Shown: in pieces, positions 55,917 to 64,000 of the stretch
Numbering within the stretch: position 1 is the first letter of the stretch
Layout of the letters: the number at the start of each line of letters is the position of its first letter
Assembly: GCF_000344805.1 (NCBI RefSeq)
Contig: NC_020453.1
Location: 4,745,001-4,809,000, forward strand
Length of the DNA: 64,000 nucleotides
Reading direction: 5' to 3'
DNA from: Bradyrhizobium oligotrophicum S58
GTDB taxonomy: Bacteria; Pseudomonadota; Alphaproteobacteria; Rhizobiales; Xanthobacteraceae
The notes under the pieces: generated by a model
Seen by the model: the letters and a program-made list of their open reading frames with translations, nothing else
Told to the model about the DNA's origin: nothing
Databases searched by the model: none
Made by a program: the position numbers and the translations under genes

Positions 55917-56774
55917 ATGTCCGATCTCTCTGCGCTATCCTCGGCGCTAGCCGCGACCGCGGCCGCCGCCGCGCCGTCTCTCGTTTCCGTTCATTCGCAC
56001 CGGTCGCGCGCGTCGGGATTCGTGTGGAAATCCGACCTCGTCGTCACCGCCGATGAGGCGCTGGCCGATGAAGGCGAGGTCATCATTGCCTTCGCCGACG
56101 GCACCACGCGTCCGGCCACGATCGCCGGGCGCGACCACACCACCGATGTCGCGCTGCTGCGCTTCGACGGCAGGGACGTTTCCTCCACGCCGCTTGCCCG
56201 CGACGTGCCGCCGCTCGGATCTCTCGCCATCATCGTCGCTGCCGATCAGGGCACGCCGGTCGCGGCGCTCGCGATGGTCTCGAAGTCCGCCGGCCCATGG
56301 CGCAGCCTGCGCGGCGGCGACATCGATGCGCGGATCGAGCTCGACACCGGGCTGCGCCGCAGCTCCGAGGGCAGCCTCGTGCTCGACGCTAGCGGGCGCG
56401 CGGTCGGCATGGCCGTGCGTGGTCCCGGTCGAACGCTCGTGATTCCGGCCGCGACCATCGAGCGGGTCGCATCGAAGCTCGAGACTCACGGCCGCATCGC
56501 CCGCGGCTATCTCGGTGCCGGCCTGCAGCCGGTGAAGCTCGACGAGGGCGTCGGGGCCATGGTGATGTCGCTCGACAAGAACGGCCCTGCCGCTGCCGCA
56601 GGCTTGCGCCAGGGCGACGTGATCACCGCGCTCAACAATGCGCCGTTCAGCAGCATGCGCGGGCTGATGCGCGAGCTCGGCCCCGACAGTGTCGGCGCCG
56701 TGGTCGACGTGGCGGCATTGCGCGGCGGCGAGCCGATGCGGGTCGCGCTGACGATCGGCGAGAGGCCGGCGTGA
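55917..56774 (+). CDS. degenerate trypsin-like (HtrA-type) PDZ protein, probably inactive as protease
   Basis: A 285-residue protein with a chymotrypsin-fold half and one PDZ domain (GYLGAGLQPVKLDEG to the end). Compared with HtrA/DegP: the Asp position is kept (DHTTDVALLRFD) and a Ser is kept in RSSEGSLVLD (usual GNSGGPLV). The His position, normally in TNxHV, reads VVTADEALADE, so the catalytic His appears to be Glu. No convincing signal peptide, only an Ala-rich N-terminus, so it may be cytoplasmic. GGAG six bases before the ATG supports 55917; an ATG at 55905 is in frame. The stop overlaps a LuxR-type gene (GTGA). Likely a regulatory or binding pseudo-protease rather than an enzyme. Confidence 0.8.
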   Translation: MSDLSALSSALAATAAAAAPSLVSVHSHRSRASGFVWKSDLVVTADEALADEGEVIIAFADGTTRPATIAGRDHTTDVALLRFDGRDVSSTPLARDVPPLGSLAIIVAADQGTPVAALAMVSKSAGPWRSLRGGDIDARIELDTGLRRSSEGSLVLDASGRAVGMAVRGPGRTLVIPAATIERVASKLETHGRIARGYLGAGLQPVKLDEGVGAMVMSLDKNGPAAAAGLRQGDVITALNNAPFSSMRGLMRELGPDSVGAVVDVAALRGGEPMRVALTIGERPA

Positions 56775-57148
56775 GCGACACAGAACCAGCGCCGCTCACG
56801 ATCGCTGTCGCGGTCGACGATCCCGTCCTGGCCGACCGGCTGGCGGCGCTGCTCGGCAGCGTCGCCGGTGTTCGCCTCGTGGTGGCCGGCGAGACCGCCG
56901 ACGTGGCCCTGGTGACACCGCGTGCTGACGCCGCCGAGGTCGTGGATACCTTTCAGCTCACCGCACGCGAGCGCGACGTGCTGACGCTGATGGCCGAGGG
57001 CTGCTCCAACAAGGAGATCGCGCGCAGCCTCGGCATCTCCGTGCACACCGCGAAATTCCACGTCGGCTCGCTGCTCGACAAGCTCGACGCCACCGGCCGC
57101 CTCGATGCCGTGGCGCATGCGGCGAGACGCGGGATCATCGAGCTTTGA
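56771..57148 (+). CDS. LuxR-type HTH protein with shortened receiver-like domain
   Basis: A 125-residue protein translationally coupled to the PDZ protein (GTG start overlapping its stop). The C-terminal half is a clear NarL/LuxR HTH: LTARERDVLTLMAEGCSNKE, then IARSLGISVHTAKFHVGSLL. The N-terminal 55 residues resemble the first strands of a response regulator (LTIAVAVDDPVLADRL, then GETADVALVT), but the domain is about half size and the phospho-acceptor Asp position appears to be Thr. It therefore probably does not receive a phosphate and may instead be controlled by its PDZ partner. Cytoplasmic DNA-binding protein. Confidence 0.85.
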   Translation: MSDTEPAPLTIAVAVDDPVLADRLAALLGSVAGVRLVVAGETADVALVTPRADAAEVVDTFQLTARERDVLTLMAEGCSNKEIARSLGISVHTAKFHVGSLLDKLDATGRLDAVAHAARRGIIEL

Positions 57149-57153
57149 TACGA

Positions 57154-57187
57154 CCGGCAGCTGCGAGGATCGTCCCGCATCTGCCGG
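57154..57187. terminator. bidirectional terminator hairpin between convergent genes
   Basis: CCGGCAGCTGCG and CGCATCTGCCGG pair over eleven of twelve positions around a ten-base loop, exactly in the 45-base gap between the LuxR-type and SGNH hydrolase stops. T tracts are short, so it may rely on Rho. Confidence 0.55.
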
Positions 57188-57193
57188 CCGCCA

Positions 57194-57724
57194 TCATTTG
57201 CGCAGGCCGCCCATCACGCGCGGCAGCAGCGCAGCCGCCAGCATCCGGTAGCCGTCCGGGGTCAAATGCTGGCCGTCGACCTGATGCGTCAGGCCGCGGA
57301 GCATGCCGTTCTCGACCATCACGACCCGGATGTGGCGCTGCGCGGCCTTGGCCGTGATGGCGCTGATGTTGCCGCCGCGCTGGTCGCCGACCCCTTTGCG
57401 GGCATCGTTGCCGCCGGGCTGCAGCACCAGCACGCGGGTTGATCCATCGACCGCACTGTCGAAGCGGGACAGCATCCCTCCGGTCGTGTCGCCGTTGACG
57501 CCGGCATTGGCGACGCTGACATGCACGCCCTTGGCGTGAAGCATCGCCTCGAGCTGCGCCGGAAAGTCCTCGCCGCGATTGACGCCCTTGCCGTAGGTGT
57601 TGCTGGCGCCGAGCGCCACGACCTCGGCAGCGTCGGCCGCAGCTGCAATTGCCGACATCAGTCCGCACGCGGCCAACAGCCCGATCGCGGGTCGCCGGAG
57701 ACGGCCGAAAGATATTGCTGACAT
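57194..57724 (-). CDS. exported SGNH/GDSL-family hydrolase
   Basis: A 176-residue periplasmic esterase of the SGNH superfamily (arylesterase/lysophospholipase TesA-like). The signal peptide RRPAIGLLAACGLMSAIAAAADA precedes block I, VVALGASNTYGKG (nucleophile Ser in GASN). Then come block II (NAGVNGDTTGGML), block III (LQPGGNDARKG) and block V with Asp-His (DGQHLTPDGYRML). GGGGGAG lies before the ATG at 57724. Substrate unknown; small acyl esters or lysolipids are typical. Stands alone, converging on the LuxR-type gene. Confidence 0.9.
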   Translation of the reverse strand: MSAISFGRLRRPAIGLLAACGLMSAIAAAADAAEVVALGASNTYGKGVNRGEDFPAQLEAMLHAKGVHVSVANAGVNGDTTGGMLSRFDSAVDGSTRVLVLQPGGNDARKGVGDQRGGNISAITAKAAQRHIRVVMVENGMLRGLTHQVDGQHLTPDGYRMLAAALLPRVMGGLRK

Positions 57725-57844
57725 TTCGCGCTCCCCCTGCCTGTCGCACGAGGAGCGTAACGCAGCTTCATCGCCCGGAAAAGACAGCTGCAGCCATCTC
57801 CCCGCGCAACAAGATGCGTGTGAGCAAGCGCATCTCTCTCCCCA

Positions 57845-57949
57845 CGTCATTCCGGGGCGCCCGCAGGGCGAACCCGGAATCCATCGGGCCTCGTGCTCTG
57901 CTGGAAAATGGATTCCGGGCTCGCGACTGCGTCGCGCCCCGGAATGACG
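57845..57949. repeat. family C palindrome (GTCATTCCGGGGCGC type)
   Basis: CGTCATTCCGGGGCGC and GCGCCCCGGAATGACG arms, with two inner pairs built on GAATCCATCGGG/GGATTCCGGGCTCGCG. A 105-bp element located between the SGNH gene start and the prfC stop, so it would end the prfC transcript in a large hairpin. Confidence 0.85.
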
Positions 57950-57966
57950 AGAGAGGGGGGCGCAGC

Positions 57967-59586
<1,620 letters not shown>

Positions 59587-59722
59587 GGGGCGGCGGGCGT
59601 CGTTTCGGGACCAGAGGGCTTGCGATGTCATGAAAAGGCGCGGGATCACGGCCGCCGCGCGCCCTCCATATAGGCGTTTTGCACCGCAACTCCAACCGGG
59701 GAGTTAACCGGTCCCGGCAGCG

Positions 59723-60730
59723 TCAGTGCCGAAGCACCGACACCAGCCAGAACGTCGCGGCCGAGACGATGGCCGAGGCCGGAATCGTGAAGATCCAGGC
59801 GTAGACGATCGATCCGGCCACGTTCCAGCGCACCGCCGAGGCGCGGCGGGCGGCACCGACGCCGACGATGGCGCCGGTGATGGTGTGGGTGGTCGAGACC
59901 GGCACGCCGAGGAAGGTCGCCAGGAACAGCGTGATCGCGCCGCCGGTCTCGGCGCAGAAGCCCTGCATCGGGTTCAGCTTGGTGATGCGCAGGCCCATGG
60001 TGCGGACGATGCGCCAGCCCCCCAATAGCGTCCCCAGCGCCATCGCCGTCTGGCATGACAGCACGACCCAGAACGGCACCGTGAAGTCGCCGCCGAGATG
60101 GCCCTGCGAGTACAGCAGCACCGCGATGATGCCCATGGTCTTCTGTGCGTCGTTGCCGCCATGGCCGAGCGAATACAGCGATGCCGAGGCGAATTGCAGG
60201 ATGCGGAAGGCGCGGTCGACCGCAAATGGCGTCGAGCGCACCGAGGCCCAGGACACGATTGCGACCAGGATCATCGCCAGCACCAGTCCGACGAAGGGCG
60301 ACAGCACGATGGCCAGGATCGTCTTCGACAGGCCGCTCCAGACGGCCGCCGAAATGCCGGCCTTGGCGATCCCCGCCCCGACCAGCCCGCCGATCAAGGC
60401 GTGCGAGCTCGACGAGGGGATGCCGGCCGCCCAGGTCACCAGGTTCCAGACGATGGCGCCGACCAGCGCTGCGAAGATCACCTGCGCGTCAACGATGGCG
60501 GGATCGATGATGCCGGTGCCGATGGTCTGCGCGACGTGCAGGCCGAACACGGTGAAGGCGACGAAATTGAAGAACGCAGCCCAGAACACCGCATATTGCG
60601 GCCTGAGCACACGGGTCGAGACGATGGTCGCGATCGAGTTGGCGGCGTCGTGCAGGCCGTTCAGGAAGTCGAAGGCGAGCGCGACGCCGATGAGGCCGAC
60701 CAGGATCGGAAGGCCGAGATGAGCATCCAC
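59723..60730 (-). CDS. pit: inorganic phosphate transporter, Pit/PHO4 family
   Basis: A 335-residue, ten-helix low-affinity phosphate:H+ (metal-phosphate) symporter. The duplicated PHO4 signature is visible: DFLNGLHDAANSIATIVSTR near residue 25 and, in the second half, SLGHGGNDAQKTMGIIAVLL. GVPVSTTHTITGAIVGVGA is also typical. It is ten bases downstream of a DUF47/PhoU-like gene on the same strand, the usual DUF47-pit pair, in which the DUF47 protein is thought to modulate transport. Confidence 0.95.
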   Translation of the reverse strand: MDAHLGLPILVGLIGVALAFDFLNGLHDAANSIATIVSTRVLRPQYAVFWAAFFNFVAFTVFGLHVAQTIGTGIIDPAIVDAQVIFAALVGAIVWNLVTWAAGIPSSSSHALIGGLVGAGIAKAGISAAVWSGLSKTILAIVLSPFVGLVLAMILVAIVSWASVRSTPFAVDRAFRILQFASASLYSLGHGGNDAQKTMGIIAVLLYSQGHLGGDFTVPFWVVLSCQTAMALGTLLGGWRIVRTMGLRITKLNPMQGFCAETGGAITLFLATFLGVPVSTTHTITGAIVGVGAARRASAVRWNVAGSIVYAWIFTIPASAIVSAATFWLVSVLRH

Positions 60731-60740
60731 GGCGCAGCCC

Positions 60741-61385
60741 CTAGACCTGTTCGATCATGATCGAATTGATTTCGTTGGCGACGTCGTCGAAGCGGTCGGC
60801 GACCTTCTCCAGATGGTCGTAGATCTCGGCGCCGACGATGAAGTCCATCGTGTTGGCATTGCGGTGCTTGAGGAACAGCTCCTTCAACCCGATGTCGTGG
60901 AGGTCGTCGACGCGGCCCTCGAGCTTGGTCATTTCCTCGGTGATCGCGGTGATCATCGGCACGTTCTGGCCGATCGCCTGTAAGAGCGGCAGCGCCTTCC
61001 CGATCAGATTGGCACACTCCACCAGCAGGGTGCCCATCTCGCGCATGGTCGGCTCGAACTCCTTCACCTCGAACAGCACCACGGCCTTGGACGTCTGCTG
61101 CATCTGGTCGATGGCGTCGTCCATCGACGTGATCAAGTTCTTGATGTCGCCGCGGTCGAACGGGGTGATGAAGGTGCGGCGCACCGCGGTCAGCACCTCG
61201 CGGGTGATGTTGTCGGCCTCGTTCTCGAGCTGGCTGACGCGCTGGCAATGCTTGAGGATGTCGTCCCCGCCCTGAAGCATGTCCTGCAGCGCATGCGCCC
61301 CCTGGATCACCACCTTGTTGTGGCGGGCGAACAAATCGAAAAACCGCTCCTCCCGCGGGAGGACGGCGCGAAACCAGTTCAGCAT
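60741..61385 (-). CDS. DUF47 (PhoU-like) protein, Pit accessory
   Basis: A 214-residue, all-helical DUF47/PhoU_div protein starting MLNWFRAVLPREERFFDLF. Conserved-type segments are VSQLENEADNITREVL, TPFDRGDIKNLITSMDDAID and DIGLKELFLKHRNANTMDF. It is predicted to be a cytoplasmic regulator of the Pit transporter encoded immediately downstream (ten bases). The frame continues 33 codons upstream but MLNWFR is the family start. Confidence 0.93.
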   Translation of the reverse strand: MLNWFRAVLPREERFFDLFARHNKVVIQGAHALQDMLQGGDDILKHCQRVSQLENEADNITREVLTAVRRTFITPFDRGDIKNLITSMDDAIDQMQQTSKAVVLFEVKEFEPTMREMGTLLVECANLIGKALPLLQAIGQNVPMITAITEEMTKLEGRVDDLHDIGLKELFLKHRNANTMDFIVGAEIYDHLEKVADRFDDVANEINSIMIEQV

Positions 61386-61529
61386 GGGACGAGATTCCAT
61401 CCATTCCGGAACGGGCCAGGGCCGGCCCGTCACAGAACTGTCATATCCCGGATCAAGCCCCGGCAGAAGCCGTGGACGGATCATCCACCGGTTTCTGAGA
61501 ACCGGCAGATGCTCTTGCCAATCAATGGC

Positions 61530-62498
61530 TTACAGGGAGCGCTTGAACAGATGGGCGATTTCCCCGACCACGCCGCGGCGGAACGTCAGCACACAGGCGA
61601 CGAAGATGGTGCCCTGGATCACCGTCACCCACTGGCCGAAGCCGGCCAGATATTGCTGCATGCCGACGATCACGAAGGCGCCGACGACAGGGCCGAACAC
61701 GGTGCCGAGACCGCCGACCAGGGTCATCAGCACGATCAGCCCCGACATCGGGACTTCGACGTCGGTCAGCGAGGCATTCTGGGCAACGAACACCTTCAAC
61801 GCGCCGGCAAAGCCGGCGAGCGTTCCCGACAGGATGAAGGCGAGCAGCTTGTATTGGTCCGTCTTGTAGCCAAGCGAAATCGCGCGCTGCTCGTTCTCCC
61901 GGATCGATTTCAGCACCTCGCCGAACGGCGAGTTGATGGTGCGGAAGATCAGCAGGAAGCCGGCGAGGAAGCCCACCAGCACCACGTAATAGAGCACGGT
62001 CGGCTTGGACAGGTCGAGGATGCCGAACATCCGACCCTGCGGAATACCCTGGATGCCATCCTCGCCATGGGTGAACGGCGCCTGCAGGTAGATGAAGTAC
62101 AGGAGCTGTGACAGCGCCAGGGTGATCATCGCGAAATAGATGCCCTGGCGGCGGATCGAGATATAGCCGGTGATGACCGAAAGGACGAACGATCCGGCGA
62201 TGCCGACGAGGATGCCGAGCTCGGGCGGCAGTCCCCACACCTTCAGGGCATGCGCACTGCAATAGCCAGCCGTCCCCAGGAACATCGCATGGCCGAACGA
62301 CAACAGACCGCCATATCCGATCAGGAGGTTGAAGGCGCAGGCGAGCAGCGCGAAGCACAACGCCTGCATGACGAAGAACGGGTAGAGCCCGGTCCAGGGC
62401 ACGATGGCGAGCAGCGCCGCCATGATGACGAACACGATCATCTCGTCGCGGACAGCGCGCGGAGTGATCGGCAGGGTCGCGTCGGTGATCGATGTCAT
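61530..62498 (-). CDS. livM: branched-chain amino-acid ABC transporter permease LivM
   Basis: A 322-residue inner-membrane permease with eight to nine helices. LivM-type text: IGYGGLLSFGHAMFLGTAGY (about residues 60-79), RRQGIYFAMITLALSQLLYF, NSPFGEVLKSIRENEQRA (the EAA-like ATPase contact loop) and LVGGLGTVFGPVVGAFVIVG. It follows livH with one base between, so translation is coupled. The ATPase genes livG/livF are not downstream, where DUF47 and pit follow on the same strand after a 144-base gap. They may lie beyond the window's right edge. Confidence 0.93.
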   Translation of the reverse strand: MTSITDATLPITPRAVRDEMIVFVIMAALLAIVPWTGLYPFFVMQALCFALLACAFNLLIGYGGLLSFGHAMFLGTAGYCSAHALKVWGLPPELGILVGIAGSFVLSVITGYISIRRQGIYFAMITLALSQLLYFIYLQAPFTHGEDGIQGIPQGRMFGILDLSKPTVLYYVVLVGFLAGFLLIFRTINSPFGEVLKSIRENEQRAISLGYKTDQYKLLAFILSGTLAGFAGALKVFVAQNASLTDVEVPMSGLIVLMTLVGGLGTVFGPVVGAFVIVGMQQYLAGFGQWVTVIQGTIFVACVLTFRRGVVGEIAHLFKRSL

Positions 62499-62499
62499 G

Positions 62500-63363
62500 T
62501 CAGGCCGCCCGTCCGGTCAGACCCGTCGGCTTCACAAGCAGCACCAGGACCATCAGAACGAAGACCACGGTGTTGGAAGCCTCGGGATAGAAATATTTGG
62601 TCAGTCCCTCGACCACGCCGAGTGCGAAGCCGGTGATGATCGAGCCCATGATCGAGCCCATGCCGCCGATCACGACCACTGCGAACACTACGATGATGAT
62701 GTTCTCACCCATCAGCGGACGGACCTGGTTGATCGGCGCCGACAGCACGCCCGCAAGGGCGGCGAGCCCGACACCGAGACCGTAGGTCAGCGTGATCATG
62801 CGCGGCACGTTGATGCCGAACGCCCGCACCAATGTCGGGTTCTCGGTGGCGGCGCGCAGATAGGCCCCGAGCCGGGTCCGTTCGATAAGGAACCAGGTGG
62901 CCAGACAGACGACCAGGGAGAAGATGACGACCCAGCCGCGATAGACGGGCAGGAACATGAAGCCGAGATTCATGCCGCCGCGGAGCTGTTCGGGGATCGC
63001 ATAAGGCAGGCCGGACGAGCCGAAGAAGTTCTGGAACACGCCCTGGATGATCAGCGCCAGTCCGAACGTCAGAAGCAGGCCGTAGAGATGATCGAGCCCG
63101 GCAATCCATTGCAGCATGGTGCGCTCGAGGACCATGCCGAAGATGCCGACGATGATCGGGGCCAGAAGCAGCGCCCACCAATAGCCGATCCCGCCGATGC
63201 TCAGCAGGAAATAGGCGCAGAACGCGCCCATCATATAGAGCGCGCCATGGGCGAAGTTGATGATGTTGAGCATGCCGAAGATGACGGCAAGCCCGAGACT
63301 GAGCAGCGCGTAGAACGAGCCGTTGATCAGTCCGACCAGGAGCTGTGCGTAGAGGGCCTGCAT
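62500..63363 (-). CDS. livH: branched-chain amino-acid ABC transporter permease LivH
   Basis: A 287-residue permease with eight helices. Family text: LLVGLINGSFYALLSLGLAV, FGMLNIINFAHGALYMMGAF (the LivH opening), LRAATENPTLVRAFGINVPR (ATPase-contact loop) and VVVIGGMGSIMGSIITGFAL. It partners LivM immediately downstream and is preceded 77 bases upstream by the substrate-binding gene. Together they form the membrane part of one HAAT-family importer. Confidence 0.93.
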   Translation of the reverse strand: MQALYAQLLVGLINGSFYALLSLGLAVIFGMLNIINFAHGALYMMGAFCAYFLLSIGGIGYWWALLLAPIIVGIFGMVLERTMLQWIAGLDHLYGLLLTFGLALIIQGVFQNFFGSSGLPYAIPEQLRGGMNLGFMFLPVYRGWVVIFSLVVCLATWFLIERTRLGAYLRAATENPTLVRAFGINVPRMITLTYGLGVGLAALAGVLSAPINQVRPLMGENIIIVVFAVVVIGGMGSIMGSIITGFALGVVEGLTKYFYPEASNTVVFVLMVLVLLVKPTGLTGRAA

Positions 63364-63440
63364 CGTCTTGTTCTGTTTTCTCTCGGCGTTTCCCAGAAGA
63401 TAGCGGCCCCGGCGACGTCAGCCGCCGGAGCCGCAGCGGC

Positions 63441-64000
63441 TCATTTCTTCAACAAGGCGCACGCGCTCTTGTCGAGCGGCGTGAAGGCCTGGTCGCCCGG
63501 CACCGAGCCGACCAGCTTGTAGAGATCCCACGGGCCTTTCGACTCCGAGGGCTTCTTGACCTCGAACAGATAGGCGGTGTGGATGGTGCGGCCGTTGGGC
63601 TGGATCTCGCCCTTGCCGAACAGTGCATCCTCGGTCGGAATCGACTTCATCTTGTCGACGACCTTGACGCCGTCATGCGGGTTCTCGCCGAGCGCGTCCA
63701 GCGCCTTGAAGTAATGCATCACGCCCGCATAGACGCCGGCCTGCACCATGGTCGGCGGCGCGCCATTCTTCATCCGCTTGGCGAAGCGGTCGGAGAAGGC
63801 GCGGGTCTGGTCGTTCATGTCCCAGTAGAAGGTCTCGGTGAAGTTCAGGCCCTGGGCGATGTCGAGACCGATCGACTTGACGTCGGTCAGGAACAGCAGG
63901 AGCGCGGCGAGCTTCTGGCCACCCTTGTTGATGCCGAACTCGGCCGCCTGCTTGATCGTGTTGGTGGTGTCGCCGCCGGCATTGGCAAGGCCGATCACCT
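63441..64000 (-). CDS. ABC transporter substrate-binding protein, branched-chain type (C-terminal part)
   Basis: The last 186 residues or so of a LivK-like periplasmic protein; the N-terminus lies past the right edge. It is a close paralogue of the orphan binding protein at 40841-42067 (matching ANAGGDTTN, KGGQKLAALLLF, MVQAGVYAGVMHYFKALDAL versus the same blocks there, and the end ACALLKK versus ECPLVKK). It is the first visible gene of the operon with livH and livM and should deliver the ligand to that permease pair. Ligand not determined. Confidence 0.93.
   Translation of the reverse strand, partial: VIGLANAGGDTTNTIKQAAEFGINKGGQKLAALLLFLTDVKSIGLDIAQGLNFTETFYWDMNDQTRAFSDRFAKRMKNGAPPTMVQAGVYAGVMHYFKALDALGENPHDGVKVVDKMKSIPTEDALFGKGEIQPNGRTIHTAYLFEVKKPSESKGPWDLYKLVGSVPGDQAFTPLDKSACALLKK

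Overview
The window looks like chromosomal DNA of a high-GC alphaproteobacterium of the Bradyrhizobium/Nitrobacteraceae group. This is inferred from gene order (pdxA-ksgA, gmk-yicC-mltG-fabF-acpP-fabG-fabD, and rpsF-rpsR-DUF2232-rplI-dnaB-alr-radA-cvpA-purF), from protein style, and from palindromic intergenic repeats of types I associate with Bradyrhizobium. No rRNA, tRNA, CRISPR array, prophage or intact insertion sequence was seen. Most of the window is core genome.

Layout. 1-5.3 kb: end of pdxA, ksgA, a zinc alcohol dehydrogenase and a large low-complexity exported protein. 5.3-12.4 kb: a leftward block for nucleotide, cell-wall and fatty-acid metabolism (fabD, fabG, acpP, fabF, mltG, yicC, gmk). 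12.5-15.3 kb: the rightward S6/S18/L9 ribosomal operon with a recognisable promoter and terminator. 15.3-21.2 kb: a cytochrome-c-like protein, a cyclopropane fatty-acid synthase broken by a frameshift, a 40-residue membrane ORF, dnaB and alr. 21.2-23.8 kb: an accessory, repeat-packed island with REP-like palindromes, a structured repeat that may be an RNA, two tandem paralogous mini membrane proteins, and an orphan gene bracketed by a perfect 48-bp inverted repeat. 23.9-35.9 kb: xth, a divergent AraC/hydrolase pair, TauE-like permease, radA, cvpA, purF, an SDR, a large exported helical protein and a ferredoxin.

36-39.5 kb holds a tightly overlapping three-gene operon (DUF3313 lipoprotein, patatin-like lipoprotein, small lipoprotein) divergent from a TetR regulator. 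This is the best candidate here for an uncharacterised system, probably envelope lipid or antigen remodelling. 39.5-44.6 kb: exported NHL propeller, orphan branched-chain-type substrate-binding protein, TetA-like MFS pump, LuxR-type regulator. 44.8-48 kb: a PP2C phosphatase/Ser-Thr kinase/C-terminal anchor fusion divergent from a NarK/NasA-type nitrate transporter. 48-50.7 kb: der with a short lipoprotein and a YfgM-like protein, in the place where many bacteria have yfgM-bamB-der.

50.9-64 kb: acyl-CoA ligase, panB, NnrU-like protein, a hydantoin-racemase-like enzyme, a trypsin/PDZ protein that appears to lack its catalytic His and is coupled to a LuxR protein with a collapsed receiver domain, an SGNH hydrolase, prfC, a Pit phosphate transporter with its DUF47 partner, and the start of a branched-chain amino-acid ABC system (livM, livH and a partial substrate-binding protein). 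Function calls come from motif reading and family knowledge. No database search was possible.
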